Part shown: positions 7,836 through 16,396 of the stretch, piece by piece
How the letters are laid out: every line of letters begins with the position of its first letter
Position numbering within the stretch: the stretch's first letter is position 1
From: a virus
Strand: one strand, 5' to 3'
Virus record (IMG/VR): IMGVR_UViG_3300035181_000722
Coordinates: 1 to 40,144 of that record
DNA length: 40,144 nucleotides
Notes under the pieces: model-generated
What the model was told of the DNA's origin: nothing
Databases searched by the model: none
What the model saw: only the letters and a program-made list of their open reading frames with translations
Program-made: the position numbers and the translations under genes

Positions 7836-8249
7836 TTAGTATTGCTGTCTTACGTTAAAGATCCATTCAAGCTCATTCACGTTGTCTGATGCTGAGAAGA
7901 TGTCTCTTCTAGGACCACGCAAACCTAATAGAACCGAAAGGTTGGTTACCAAACGTCTTCCTTCCGAGCGTAAGAAGAAGCTTCCTCTTGCGGCATCAAT
8001 CTTAATCTCATCAACGGAACCAACTGTTGCGGTATCCCAAAATGAGGCTAGTTTGGTTTCTAAGGTCTGAAGACTGGTAACGAATGACTTAACCGCCAAT
8101 TCTGTTGAATTGTCCGGTCTTGTTCCGCCATCGGATATTGCCTGAACTGACGTGATTGCATTTTCAAGTCTTGGATCCGCCTGAACGAAGTTCGCTGAGA
8201 AACCAAGCAAGCGGCGAATGTCAACTCTATTTGATTCCGTGAATGCCAT
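7836..8249 (-). CDS. Putative head-tail adaptor protein
   Basis: 137 residues, mostly helical. Begins AFTESNRVDIRRLLGFSANF; ends with GRRLVTNLSVLLGLRGPRRDIF...EWIFNVRQQY. Lies two genes downstream of the major capsid gene, where adaptor proteins that bind the portal ring are usually encoded. It has no cysteines. The call is by synteny and fold impression only. Confidence 0.45.
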   Translation of the reverse strand: MAFTESNRVDIRRLLGFSANFVQADPRLENAITSVQAISDGGTRPDNSTELAVKSFVTSLQTLETKLASFWDTATVGSVDEIKIDAARGSFFLRSEGRRLVTNLSVLLGLRGPRRDIFSASDNVNELEWIFNVRQQY

Positions 8250-8609
8250 TTATTTGCTTGCCTTTTTTCTTGCTGCGATTCTTGCCGCTTCTGCCAAGAT
8301 AAGTTCTTCTCTTGCGCTTTCGTCGGCAATTGACTTGGCAACGGAATCGCGTGTTTCCTTGTCGAAATCTAATGCTTCATGAATTCTTGCGGTTTGACCT
8401 TCTCTGACTAAAGCAGGAGCCGAACCACCCACAATGACTGTTCCATCTTTATTGTATTCGTGAATAGCTCTTGTGTATTGAATTGGAATGTTTACGGATT
8501 CGCCCGGTTGAACCACAACTTGGGTATTCTGCTTTTGCTCATCCATAATTGTAAACTTGATGACTCTTCCGGTTGGGTTGGTCCATTTGACCGTTGATGA
8601 TTGAAACAT
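8250..8609 (-). CDS. Unrecognised small virion-region protein
   Basis: 119 residues. The N-terminal half looks beta-rich (SSTVKWTNPTGRVIKFTI...VVVQPGESVNIPI), and the C-terminal half is a charged, Ala-rich helix ending in AARIAARKKASK. It could be a decoration or head-completion protein because it directly follows the major capsid gene, but nothing specific supports that. It ends one base before the adaptor-like gene. Confidence 0.5.
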   Translation of the reverse strand: MFQSSTVKWTNPTGRVIKFTIMDEQKQNTQVVVQPGESVNIPIQYTRAIHEYNKDGTVIVGGSAPALVREGQTARIHEALDFDKETRDSVAKSIADESAREELILAEAARIAARKKASK

Positions 8610-8687
8610 TGTTGATTTTCCTTTTCGTTAATGTTTGTTGGTTGTTGACCGACCAACCAGCGTCAAGCCGATTGGTCGATTGAATGA

Positions 8688-9728
8688 TTATGCTTCGTTG
8701 ATATCTGTGATAACGCCGCAAGTGTTAGGACGTTTGACAGCTAACTGTAATGTTGCTTGAAGCATGAACTTAAAGCTGTCACCAGTCTTTGCTAATGCGC
8801 TGGTCTTAACGAATGATCCGAATGGAGTTACCATCTTGCCGTTGGTGGATACCAATGAGCTTGATGCGGCGAATTCTTGACCAATGAAGACCTGAGGAAG
8901 ATAGGTTAATTCAATGTAATCTGTATTAAGGAAATACATTGTTCCGGTTGGACAATCCTTGTCGCGAATGATGTTGATTCCTTTGTAAGAAAGGTTATCG
9001 GTTGTTGGGTCAAACTTGACGATTGGTTGATTTGCGAATGTGCTGATTGAGCTAAATAGAGCCTTGTATTTGTTGAATACACCAGGAGAGGTAACGATTA
9101 TGTTAGGACTTTGACCGGATGCGATAAACAAGTTTGCGTCCATTAAATCCATAAGAGCAAGAGTTAAGGATCTTGGAGTACCACCGTTAGCTAACTTGGT
9201 TGATGCCCATAATGGATGTGCAGCCTTTGAGATACCGGCGTAAGTTGTGGTTGCGTCTAATGCGCCTCCACCTAATCCGACGATGTTTGCAGTTGAGCCA
9301 CCGCCTCCGTTTGCGCCGGTTCCGGTGTAAAGGTCAACGTTGATAACTGAAGATAACTGAGCGGCTGAACCAAGGAATCTTTGTCCAAGAATATCCATTA
9401 AAGCTGATGCGGAACCAACTGAGGTTGATGCGGCTTGGACTTCCATTTCTGAAATCCAAAAAGGAGCGCGGTACTGTGCCCAAGAAAGGACAGCAGGTAA
9501 TGGAACGTCAGCGCCGTAATCGCCTGAAACTACGTCGGCACCTTCAACAACAGCCTTTGCGGATGCGTATCCGTCGGCAATGACGGACCAAGCAACGTTC
9601 TTTCCCATTCCAGCCTTCATTTGAAGGATGGACGCTAAACGAGCGGTCTTGTTGTAAGCGGTAATTAATTCTGATTCGTAAACCTGAGACAATGCGGAAG
9701 TTATATTTGAAAGTGCGTCAATAGCCAT
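8688..9728 (-). CDS. Major capsid protein (HK97 fold)
   Basis: 346 residues. Long N-terminal helix (DALSNITSALSQVYESELI), then an AWSVIADGYASAKAVVEGADV...LSWAQYRAPFWISEMEV pattern. The C-terminal half carries the P-domain-like IIVTSPGVFNKYKALFSSIST and FGSFVKTSALAKTGDSFKFML. Preceded by a scaffold gene and followed by neck genes, as expected. The leader CTTACCTTAAGGATACC before the start resembles that of the tube gene, and probably supports high expression. Confidence 0.88.
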   Translation of the reverse strand: MAIDALSNITSALSQVYESELITAYNKTARLASILQMKAGMGKNVAWSVIADGYASAKAVVEGADVVSGDYGADVPLPAVLSWAQYRAPFWISEMEVQAASTSVGSASALMDILGQRFLGSAAQLSSVINVDLYTGTGANGGGGSTANIVGLGGGALDATTTYAGISKAAHPLWASTKLANGGTPRSLTLALMDLMDANLFIASGQSPNIIVTSPGVFNKYKALFSSISTFANQPIVKFDPTTDNLSYKGINIIRDKDCPTGTMYFLNTDYIELTYLPQVFIGQEFAASSSLVSTNGKMVTPFGSFVKTSALAKTGDSFKFMLQATLQLAVKRPNTCGVITDINEA

Positions 9729-9752
9729 TTGGTATCCTTAAGGTAAGTTGAT

Positions 9753-10373
9753 TTATCTGTTGAAAAGAGCCTTTGCTAAGTCTTCTGCAAGTTCTTCCTT
9801 GCTGACTTTGCTAGGTTGTTTGAGTGAGGTATGAGAACTCTTATCGCCTGAGCCGCTTGCGACCTTTGCAGGTCTGAAAAGCTTTGCGTCTTCTGATGTT
9901 GAAAGCCATTGCTTCAAGCCATCTTTTAAGTTGAACGTTTCGCCTTCATGTTTGAAAACGATTGTTTCCCCATCGTCATCGTATCCAACTGAGTTGGAGA
10001 CTTTGGTTAGGTGACCAACCGCCATCTTCTGAGTTGTGCGGTTTGTGATTCCAGCCTCAGAAAGAGATTCGTATAAAGACTGTTCAAGCTTGGTTGACTT
10101 GTTGCGGTTTCTCTCCTCATCACGTTCGCGCTTTATCTTTTCTAGTTCGGCGCGCATTTCCTCCAAGCCTGATTTTGGTTTGGATTCTTGTTCTGTTGGA
10201 GCGGAAACCTGTTGAGTTTGTGAGAAAAGCTTGTCAAGCTTTTGTTCAAACGTCTTGAATCTCGCGGTAATTGCTCTGTTTAATGTCTCTGCTGTCACGT
10301 ATTGAGGCTGTGACTCTGTTTCGCCTTGCACTTCTTCAGTTGGTGAAGCGTTACCATTTGGCTTATTGTCCAT
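9753..10373 (-). CDS. Capsid scaffold protein
   Basis: 206 residues, strongly acidic and basic. It has a predicted coiled coil at about 70-110 (SGLEEMRAELEKIKRERDEERNRNKSTKLEQ) and a charged C-terminal helix (SKEELAEDLAKALFNR). Scaffolds of this kind line the procapsid and bind the capsid protein through a C-terminal helix. It lies immediately upstream of the major capsid gene. No protease domain is seen here. The start is preceded by AAAAGGAA. Confidence 0.82.
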   Translation of the reverse strand: MDNKPNGNASPTEEVQGETESQPQYVTAETLNRAITARFKTFEQKLDKLFSQTQQVSAPTEQESKPKSGLEEMRAELEKIKRERDEERNRNKSTKLEQSLYESLSEAGITNRTTQKMAVGHLTKVSNSVGYDDDGETIVFKHEGETFNLKDGLKQWLSTSEDAKLFRPAKVASGSGDKSSHTSLKQPSKVSKEELAEDLAKALFNR

Positions 10374-10415
10374 TAGATATTCCTTTTATCTGTCTATATA
10401 TGCTGTCCTGTGAAG

Positions 10416-10445
10416 CGTACTGATATGCAAAGATATGCAGTGATA
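10416..10445 (-). promoter_or_regulatory. Phased 10-bp repeat element, site B
   Basis: Minus-strand units TATCACTGCA, TATCTTTGCA, TATCAGTACG in direct contact. They lie in the 80-base gap between the MuF-like gene and the scaffold gene, just downstream of a promoter-like TTGACA (10474-10479). This places the scaffold-capsid unit under separate control. Confidence 0.62.
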
Positions 10446-10451
10446 GGTTGT

Positions 10452-10479
10452 GTTATTTTGAAACAGTTACAATTGTCAA
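10452..10479 (-). promoter_or_regulatory. Sigma70-like promoter for scaffold and capsid genes
   Basis: Minus strand TTGACA (10474-10479), 16-base spacer, AATAAC (10452-10457). The -35 is perfect and the -10 is weak. It lies inside the end of the MuF-like gene and points at the scaffold gene, with site B immediately downstream. Confidence 0.5.
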
Positions 10480-11130
10480 AACGCATCGGCAATGTGGGTG
10501 CAATGGAGGCGATTGAGAGAACGATCCGCTAATTGGAACCGTCTTCCCGTGCATCGCTCGGCACCTTGAACAAGTCACTGAATCCAAGGTTGCATCCCAA
10601 CGGATGAAATAGTCTTGGTTCTTGTCTGTGATATTCTTTTTAATTGCGTCTCTTACGTCTTTCTGAAATTGCCCATTGTGGGCGGTGAAGACAGCTTGTG
10701 AAACTGCGTTCTTGATTGCCTGCTTTGACTCAGACGCAATCTCCTTTGAATCAACTTGCTTGTTGTCCAATAGTCTTTGCGCCATTGCGCGAGAGACATA
10801 AGCAGCAAGCGCCAAGCCAATTGAAGAAGATAAAAGAAACCATTTCTTCTTTTCCTTGGGTGTGTCGGTCAACTCAACGTTTACCAAATCTTCCGAAACT
10901 GACTCATTCGCAAATGAGCGAGCCTCATCAATTATCTTAAATATTGCTTGCTGTAGCTTCTCAGGAATCTTCTTTGAGAACGCTAGACTTGTTGAGTTGG
11001 TTGCTACAATGTAGGTTACAAGATCGGTAAGTTCGCTGATTTGGTCATTCGTTAGCTTGTCAAGCTTGCGGACTCTCTCAGCGATGCGGGCGCGATCCAG
11101 CTTGCTGAGGCTGGTTGTTACCTTCCTCAC
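10453..11130 (-). CDS. MuF-like head morphogenesis (minor head) protein
   Basis: 225 residues. Start is GTG at 11130, overlapping the portal stop as GTGA. The C-terminal signature of the Mu gpF/SPP1 gp7 family is clear: FIRWDATLDSVTCSRCRAMHGK, followed by PPLHPHCRCVLTIV. The Cys and His residues form a probable zinc site. The N-terminus is helical and the protein is short for the family. Minor head proteins of this type enter the capsid and sit near the portal. Directly follows the portal gene, as is usual. Confidence 0.88.
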   Translation of the reverse strand: MRKVTTSLSKLDRARIAERVRKLDKLTNDQISELTDLVTYIVATNSTSLAFSKKIPEKLQQAIFKIIDEARSFANESVSEDLVNVELTDTPKEKKKWFLLSSSIGLALAAYVSRAMAQRLLDNKQVDSKEIASESKQAIKNAVSQAVFTAHNGQFQKDVRDAIKKNITDKNQDYFIRWDATLDSVTCSRCRAMHGKTVPISGSFSQSPPLHPHCRCVLTIVTVSK

Positions 11131-12755
11131 GCAACCTCAGACCTTGCCTTGGAAGGCTTCCCGGTTGGGGCGGGGGGCTTGCCTTGGTCGGAATCGTCAT
11201 CGCTTCCAGGCTCCTCCGTTTCGTCCGCATCGACATCAGGATCCGTCTCCTCATGCCCCATCGATTCCACCGCTTCCTCAATCTCTTTGCGGATAACGCT
11301 GGTTGTTTCTGGTGAAACGTTGCCAAGCAACGCAAGAGCAATTTTGGACTGATAAAGCTTGTTGAATGTTTCTGAATGGATTCCAAGGTTCTGAACCGCC
11401 ATGGCTTCCTTTAGCAATTGGTCGCGATCCGCAAACTCATAATTGGTCAATCCGTGAACTTGCCAAATGATGTCATCGCCTCTTGCTTCCGCAATGATGC
11501 GATAAACAGCCTTTGCCGCCTCTCTTACGATGTTTCCATAAGCCGTAAGTATCTTGTTGGTCGCCTCTTGATCCGCCATCTTGGAAAGACCCGAACGCCC
11601 AAGAGCTTGGGAGTTGTTGGCAATCGAATTCGCCATTTGGGAAACAACTTGCATCATTTGCTCAACAAGTTCGTTTATTTGCTCGTTGACCAATGTGTAA
11701 GCCGCTCCTGTTGGCTCTAGATATCCAAGCTCATCGTCTTTACCAACAACAACATAACCTTTCTGTAACAGGTCTGATTGACGTAATTGGTTGCCGCGGT
11801 TTGGATTGTTTTGAGCCTCGGAAGGTATATCGCCCCCAAATGAACCCATCTCAGAGCCGAGCTTGGCAAACGGAACGCAAAACAATGACTTGGCTTGCGA
11901 AGCAATCAAAGCTGAACGCCTGTTGAAATGCTCTTGAACCATCGGACCAATCTTGTTGCCGATCCAAAGTCCATCGTTTACGCAAACTTCAACAATCGGA
12001 ATGCGCTTGAACGTGGTAGTTCCTTCGCTGGTCAACGATACCTCATCATCATCAGCCGGTTCCTTGTCTAGCTTAATTGGCTGAGTTTCAAATATCTTCC
12101 AATTCACATTGCCCGATTCGTCGCGCTCCCAAACCTTGAATTGTATGACTTTGGTGTCTCTCTTGGACTCCAAGCCTTGACGCTTGGTAATCTCTCTCTT
12201 GATGACGAATAGGACGAAAGATCCATATTCATCCTTTTCAAAGTCAATGACGCATTCATTTGGAAGGATGGTAATGAATGGACTGTTGGAAACGTCTTCC
12301 ATGCCAATCGCATTGATTGGCGGATTGTCAACGCTTGGAAAGTCAACCTGAATATAAGTTGCTTTCTGAAGCATTGCGTTTGTGATTGACTGTTGAAGAA
12401 CGGTTGTGAATGCATTTCCGCCAAGGTCTGAGTTTGCCGCAAACTGTTGGTAAAATGGATCGGTTGTTGTATCGCCCGGTGTTGTTGGATCCTCGGCATC
12501 GCCAGCGGGTAAAACTGCCAAGTCTTGTGAGAAGAGGTTGGATGCGAAATAGTCAATGATTTGGGATAGATAATTGATATAGCTTGATGTTTTGATTCTG
12601 TCTTCGTAGCGTTGTGCGTGCTCTGAAAGGTCTTTGGTCAAGTATTTCTTTGAGTTCTTCAATACTTGAAAGCCTCCAACGTAAAAGTCATCAAGCTTCT
12701 TTACGCGGTCCAAGTCAAAATCAAGGCTCTTTTGGTTTAATATTCCGTATTGCAT
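11127..12755 (-). CDS. Portal protein
   Basis: 542 residues. The N-terminus has YEDRIKTSSYINYLSQIIDYFASNLFS, and the middle FNRRSALIASQAKSLFCVPF with a long stem helix (EQINELVEQMMQVVSQMANS). The C-terminus is a highly acidic tail (DPDVDADETEEPGSDDDSD). Forms the dodecameric DNA channel at one capsid vertex. Between large terminase and MuF-like genes, the universal location. The base composition of the acidic tail is more GC-rich than its surroundings. Confidence 0.88.
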   Translation of the reverse strand: MQYGILNQKSLDFDLDRVKKLDDFYVGGFQVLKNSKKYLTKDLSEHAQRYEDRIKTSSYINYLSQIIDYFASNLFSQDLAVLPAGDAEDPTTPGDTTTDPFYQQFAANSDLGGNAFTTVLQQSITNAMLQKATYIQVDFPSVDNPPINAIGMEDVSNSPFITILPNECVIDFEKDEYGSFVLFVIKREITKRQGLESKRDTKVIQFKVWERDESGNVNWKIFETQPIKLDKEPADDDEVSLTSEGTTTFKRIPIVEVCVNDGLWIGNKIGPMVQEHFNRRSALIASQAKSLFCVPFAKLGSEMGSFGGDIPSEAQNNPNRGNQLRQSDLLQKGYVVVGKDDELGYLEPTGAAYTLVNEQINELVEQMMQVVSQMANSIANNSQALGRSGLSKMADQEATNKILTAYGNIVREAAKAVYRIIAEARGDDIIWQVHGLTNYEFADRDQLLKEAMAVQNLGIHSETFNKLYQSKIALALLGNVSPETTSVIRKEIEEAVESMGHEETDPDVDADETEEPGSDDDSDQGKPPAPTGKPSKARSEVA

Positions 12756-12773
12756 TCGCTGTTCCTGTCTTGG

Positions 12774-14105
12774 TTAACCGATCGGTAAGTGTGTGAAATT
12801 TCGTTGAGGTGTTTGCGTTCCGAACACAAGATCATTAATTGCGAAAACCATCGCATCCATTCGATCGTCATGTTGGCTTGACTGAAGCTCAGGAGAGTAA
12901 GCGCACGATTGGTCTTCTAAGAACTTGAAGCTTCCCGCCAAGTGTGCGGCGCCTCTCTCAAAGAGAGCGGAAACAGGTTCAGCGCGCTTGCTCTTTCCCG
13001 TTGCCGAGCGCGTTACCTTGACGTGAATAAATGGATTGATGGTCTTGATTGTGTTCGCAACCATATCGCCACCATAATTGTTCTCAGCAACAACATGAGT
13101 TGGTTTCCATGTGTTCCAAAGTTGATTGATGACGTTTGCCCATTCGTTTGGTGAATACTTGCCCGAGGCATCAGCCAAAACATAAGCATGGTTATCTAAA
13201 CCAAGACCGGCAACCACAATTCCAGTTTCATCAGAGTTCTTTCCCGTCGAACCAGCGGGGTCAACCGCAACCACAATCTGTTTCATTAAAGGTGGATTGA
13301 GGATCCTTGTTCGCTCAAAGACACCAGCCGAGAACAATGCGCCGGGAACGTCCATAAGCAATTCGCCATAAAGCTCTTGGCGACCAATGCGCGTTCCTTC
13401 ATACATTTCCTTCAATGCGGTTAGCGTTGACTTGGCTAAATTGGCTTCATTGTCGAATGTGGAACCGAACACAACTCTTGTTTTCTTGTCGGGGTTGTAT
13501 GAGTCCTGAATGATGGTTTGAAGGATCTTGTTTGGCTTGGGAGTTGTTGCGATGACGATTCTAGGATTCTTGCCGATACGCGCAATCATGTTTGCTTGCA
13601 TCCAAACGTCTTCCGCATAAATCATGGATGCAAATTCATCAATTACGACAAGAGACATATTTGCGCCTCTTAATCGGTCCGGTTCGTCTGCTGAATAGCA
13701 AATGGCTCTTGCGCCCGTATGAAACTCAATCGTTTGGGTTGAATGAACGAATCTTGGTCTGTGTTTCTTTGGAAATACGTTTAGGATTCCTGAGTCTCCC
13801 ATGACAATCGTATCTCTGATGTCCTTTGAGGTTGGAGCAACAATCGCAATGTTTTTCTCTCCACCGTATACGCATTGCTTGATGTATTCACTTATGGTTC
13901 TGGTCTTGCCAAATCCTCTCCCACACTGAAGCAATAAAACTCTGAAATCGTCATCGGTTATGAGTTGCTTTGGTCTTGCGAAATAATCCCAACAATACGA
14001 AAGGTCTTCAATCACCCGAGGCGGGAACTTCGTTATTGCTTCTTTCTGAAGTTCGATTGGCAACAGCTTTAGCTTGCTGACAATCTCATGTATTGGATGA
14101 ATCAA
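12774..14105 (-). CDS. terL: Terminase large subunit
   Basis: 443 residues. ATPase: Walker A CGRGFGKT at 61-68 and Walker B LVVIDE at 152-157. RNase H-like nuclease: VVAVDPAGSTGK with Asp282, VVAENNYGG with Glu341, and DDRMDAMVFAI with Asp residues near 413-417. This is the motor that pumps and cuts DNA during packaging. All key residues are present, so it should be active. Coupled to the small subunit by an ATGA overlap. The closed assembly agrees with headful packaging but does not prove it. Confidence 0.97.
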   Translation of the reverse strand: MIHPIHEIVSKLKLLPIELQKEAITKFPPRVIEDLSYCWDYFARPKQLITDDDFRVLLLQCGRGFGKTRTISEYIKQCVYGGEKNIAIVAPTSKDIRDTIVMGDSGILNVFPKKHRPRFVHSTQTIEFHTGARAICYSADEPDRLRGANMSLVVIDEFASMIYAEDVWMQANMIARIGKNPRIVIATTPKPNKILQTIIQDSYNPDKKTRVVFGSTFDNEANLAKSTLTALKEMYEGTRIGRQELYGELLMDVPGALFSAGVFERTRILNPPLMKQIVVAVDPAGSTGKNSDETGIVVAGLGLDNHAYVLADASGKYSPNEWANVINQLWNTWKPTHVVAENNYGGDMVANTIKTINPFIHVKVTRSATGKSKRAEPVSALFERGAAHLAGSFKFLEDQSCAYSPELQSSQHDDRMDAMVFAINDLVFGTQTPQRNFTHLPIG

Positions 14106-14617
14106 TTGGATCCTTTATTCTTAATGATCTTTTCGGGAGTTGGATTGAGCTTTTCCAAGTGCGTGAGGATCTTGGTTACAGCCTCATCAGAGTAACTATC
14201 TTGATCCGCTGGCTTCTCAACCGTATAGGCTCCCGCAAGTTGCATTGATAATGCAATGCTTTGGCGTTCTTCATTGATTAGCTTGGCGAATGGAGTTGCC
14301 AACTTGAAATCTTTCTCTGTCGTAAACTGAACATACATCATGCGTATTGCATTATGCATCATTGCCTTTGACTCGGATAAGCGCTCAAGATCCTTGGCGA
14401 TATATGGAGTTACCTTGTCTTTTATATGCTCGCGCATTTCCTTTTCTCTGAGAGACTGATATCTCCTGAGAACGTTGGAAACGGTTCGTGAGTCAACACG
14501 GATATTGTGATTGGACTTTAGCCAATTCTGAATATCAACCGTGCGAAGCGCGGAGTCTTCAACATATAACTTATAGATTTCATCTTGAAGCTCGGGCGGA
14601 ATCTGGTTTTTTGCCAT
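14102..14617 (-). CDS. terS: Terminase small subunit
   Basis: 171 residues. The N-terminal 60 residues form a helix-turn-helix: IPPELQDEIYKLYVEDSALRTVDIQNWLK, then VDSRTVSNVLRRYQSLREKE. This is followed by a helical oligomerisation region and a short C-terminal tail. Its position directly before terL and the DNA-binding N-terminus fit the small subunit that recognises the packaging start site. Confidence 0.78.
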   Translation of the reverse strand: MAKNQIPPELQDEIYKLYVEDSALRTVDIQNWLKSNHNIRVDSRTVSNVLRRYQSLREKEMREHIKDKVTPYIAKDLERLSESKAMMHNAIRMMYVQFTTEKDFKLATPFAKLINEERQSIALSMQLAGAYTVEKPADQDSYSDEAVTKILTHLEKLNPTPEKIIKNKGSN

Positions 14618-14628
14618 TGTGTCCTTAG

Positions 14629-15024
14629 TTACAAATCATCGTCTTCAAGTTCTTTCATAAGACGTTGAGTTTCAATGCTCGATACCTGAAAGCTGTTGAC
14701 GAACACACTTTCGCAAATGGAGTTGTAAAGCTCAGGAAATTTCTCTTTCAAGTCTGAGATATAAACAACGTTGATTGTTCCAAGCTTGCTGAATGGAATG
14801 TCAATCGTCTTGCGATAATGCTTTAGGTATAGAGCGGTATGGGAGGTTCCAAGCAATGCAGCAATTTCCTTAATCGTATAAAAAGGCTTGATAACCATTG
14901 CGTTCTTTACCGTCTTCCTTGGCTTTGGAACATAAGCCTTCTCAGGAGGTGGGATTGGTGGAACGAATGGATATTCTTTATCGTCTTCTTCTATGTTGCT
15001 TGGTGGTTCGTCTTCATATTTCAT
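14629..15024 (-). CDS. Helix-turn-helix protein upstream of terminase
   Basis: 131 residues from ATG 15024, which overlaps the preceding stop as ATGA; a longer frame to 15240 lies within the upstream gene. An acidic, Pro-rich N-terminus is followed by FYTIKEIAALLGTSHTALYL...IDIPFSKLGTINVVYISDLKEKFP, a MerR/excisionase-like winged helix pattern at about 49-100. It may help the terminase or regulate late transcription. The function is not known. Confidence 0.6.
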   Translation of the reverse strand: MKYEDEPPSNIEEDDKEYPFVPPIPPPEKAYVPKPRKTVKNAMVIKPFYTIKEIAALLGTSHTALYLKHYRKTIDIPFSKLGTINVVYISDLKEKFPELYNSICESVFVNSFQVSSIETQRLMKELEDDDL

Positions 15025-15554
15025 TGGTTTTCCTTTTTCGTGCGTTGCTTGAAGCTTGCTGCGTCTTCGCGTTGAATCTGTCTCATGTTCTTTAGGAAAG
15101 CCAAATGAGATTCTGTGTAGAGTTGATTTGCGAACTTGGTTGTTTTCTGCAACATCAATAGCTCTGTATCGGAGTGTCCTTTGATTCTGCAAAGGCGGAT
15201 AAGAATCGGAATATCGCAAGTCTTTGCCATGATGGCGCAAGCCGTATGCTTTCCGAACCTCTTGGAGATTTCCGGCGGGAAGCGATGCCCCCCATACGTG
15301 CCATACAGCGCGACAGAGTAAGCCTTTGGCATCCTGTCTAGCGCCTTCTCAATCCGTCTCAGACGCGCCGTTGCCTCAATCGCTTGCTCGGCTCGGTTCA
15401 ACGCCCATGGGTCGAAATACGAGACTCCTTGCGCTTGATTGACAATGGAATTCCAGGTTGAGGAAATCCCAATCTCTGACTCCGCTTGACCATAACGCCA
15501 ATTTAACTCGGATTCAGCTTTGAGAATGTGAACCCAAGGATTGGAATTATGCAT
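15021..15554 (-). CDS. Unrecognised protein, possible late regulator
   Basis: 177 residues. Helical and basic, with two Trp-rich motifs near the N-terminus (NPWVHILKAESELNWRYGQ). The central stretch RIEKALDRMPKAYSVALYGTYGG resembles the pattern in antitermination or sigma-region-4-like phage proteins, but I cannot confirm a family. It lies at the head of the late operon between two HTH genes, a place where late activators often sit. Confidence 0.45.
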   Translation of the reverse strand: MHNSNPWVHILKAESELNWRYGQAESEIGISSTWNSIVNQAQGVSYFDPWALNRAEQAIEATARLRRIEKALDRMPKAYSVALYGTYGGHRFPPEISKRFGKHTACAIMAKTCDIPILIRLCRIKGHSDTELLMLQKTTKFANQLYTESHLAFLKNMRQIQREDAASFKQRTKKENQ

Positions 15555-15801
15555 TTGAAACCTTTGCTGGCTTTACATACGTTTCATTGCGAATGATCTG
15601 ATAAACCGTGCTTTGGTGCGCGCCAAAAAGCTTTGCAAGGAAATAACCAGAATAACCCATCTTGTTTAGAGTTCTGATTGCCTCGGCTTGTTTGATGGTT
15701 AAAACGCGTTTCTTTGGACCGCCAACGGTAACCTTGCTTGCTCTTGCGGTCTTGATTGTGGTCTTGCTAACTAATTGCGTGACTTTGTTATGTTTGCTCA
15801 T
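15547..15801 (-). CDS. Small helix-turn-helix protein
   Basis: 84 residues. Basic N-terminus, then LTIKQAEAIRTLNKMGYSGYFLAKLFGAHQSTVYQIIRNETY, a resolvase-type HTH (HTH_7-like) with recognition helix HQSTVYQIIRN. Coupled to both neighbours by overlaps. A DNA-binding regulator, or a DNA-recognition subunit for packaging, is plausible. Confidence 0.6.
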   Translation of the reverse strand: MSKHNKVTQLVSKTTIKTARASKVTVGGPKKRVLTIKQAEAIRTLNKMGYSGYFLAKLFGAHQSTVYQIIRNETYVKPAKVSNA

Positions 15802-16061
15802 GCTGTTCCTTTTCTCCTATCGGATACATGAGCAAAGAGAGCGCCAAACACCATACAGAATATCTGGTCTTCTAATTCGCAATCATATGTGAAATCAACT
15901 TGGACTTTCTCTCTTAGGTCGCCAAGATTCTTTCTGATGTAGATGCGGAACCATAAGTCAGGAATGAAGCTTACCAATTCCTCATACGTATCCAAAAGTC
16001 CTTCAACCTCCAATACCATGATTTCGATCGATTCCGAATCTTCCTTTATCTCTTTGCTCAT
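15798..16061 (-). CDS. Small acidic protein, first gene of the late operon
   Basis: 87 residues. Acidic N-terminus (SKEIKEDSESIEIMVLEVEGLL) and aromatic middle (FIPDLWFRIYIRKNL). No recognised domain. The start codon ATG 16061 forms the end of phased-repeat site C, and no Shine-Dalgarno is visible, so translation may begin on a very short leader. ATGA overlap with the next gene. Confidence 0.55.
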   Translation of the reverse strand: MSKEIKEDSESIEIMVLEVEGLLDTYEELVSFIPDLWFRIYIRKNLGDLREKVQVDFTYDCELEDQIFCMVFGALFAHVSDRRKGTA

Positions 16062-16108
16062 AATGATATGCGTTAATATGCATAGTATATAACTGATAGG
16101 CGATGATA
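16059..16108 (-). promoter_or_regulatory. Phased 10-bp repeat element, site C (five units)
   Basis: Minus-strand units TATCATCGCC, TATCAGTTAT, ATACTATGCA, TATTAACGCA, TATCATTATG, all exactly 10 bp apart. This is the longest array in the genome, directly before the first late-operon gene and including its start codon. A TATACT box lies inside the third unit. Likely master control of the late operon. Confidence 0.65.
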
Positions 16109-16140
16109 TTTCTGAATTTTAATCGCCCCGAATCAGAAAT
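16108..16140. promoter_or_regulatory. Dyad-symmetric possible operator
   Basis: ATTTCTGA (16108-16115) and TCAGAAAT (16133-16140) form perfect 8-bp inverted arms with a 17-base spacer. It sits between the divergent operons, next to site C. It has no T-tract and does not look like a terminator, so a dimeric repressor site is the likely reading. Confidence 0.4.
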
Positions 16141-16355
16141 GATAACCGAATCATAATTAGTATAGGTTTATAGTTACTGTATGGTTAGTCTTACTTGGTT
16201 ATCCTCTGTATGGTCATTGACTCTTATATGGTCTGATTTCTATCTTATACCTAGTGTCCAGAGATTTCAATGATTTCTCGATGTTTATTAAGATTCCTTT
16301 ATCTTTAGAGGTACGATGTAATTAAAAATAATTAGCTCTTGAATTATTTTCGATA

Positions 16356-16385
16356 GACATACGCATAACAGGATATATATTACAA
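16356..16385 (+). promoter_or_regulatory. Phased 10-bp repeat element, site H (degenerate)
   Basis: Plus-strand units GACATACGCA, TAACAGGATA, TATATTACAA line up with the units of site D (TATATATGCA, TACTCTGATA, TATAGGTATG). It lies just before the polymerase gene, whose ribosome site AGAGGA follows. More degenerate than the other copies. Confidence 0.4.
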
Positions 16386-16396
16386 GAGGACAATCA

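Larger units (their letters stand above)
16062..16396. other. Divergent intergenic control region
   Basis: 335 AT-rich bases between the leftward late operon and the rightward polymerase operon. Holds site C, an 8-bp-arm dyad (16108-16140), three copies of a TATGGT repeat (about 16183, 16210 and 16228), a possible rightward promoter (TTGACT 16217-16222, 18-base spacer, TATCTT 16241-16246) and site H before the polymerase. The best place in the genome for the lytic/lysogenic switch. An origin is possible but unproven. Confidence 0.5.
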
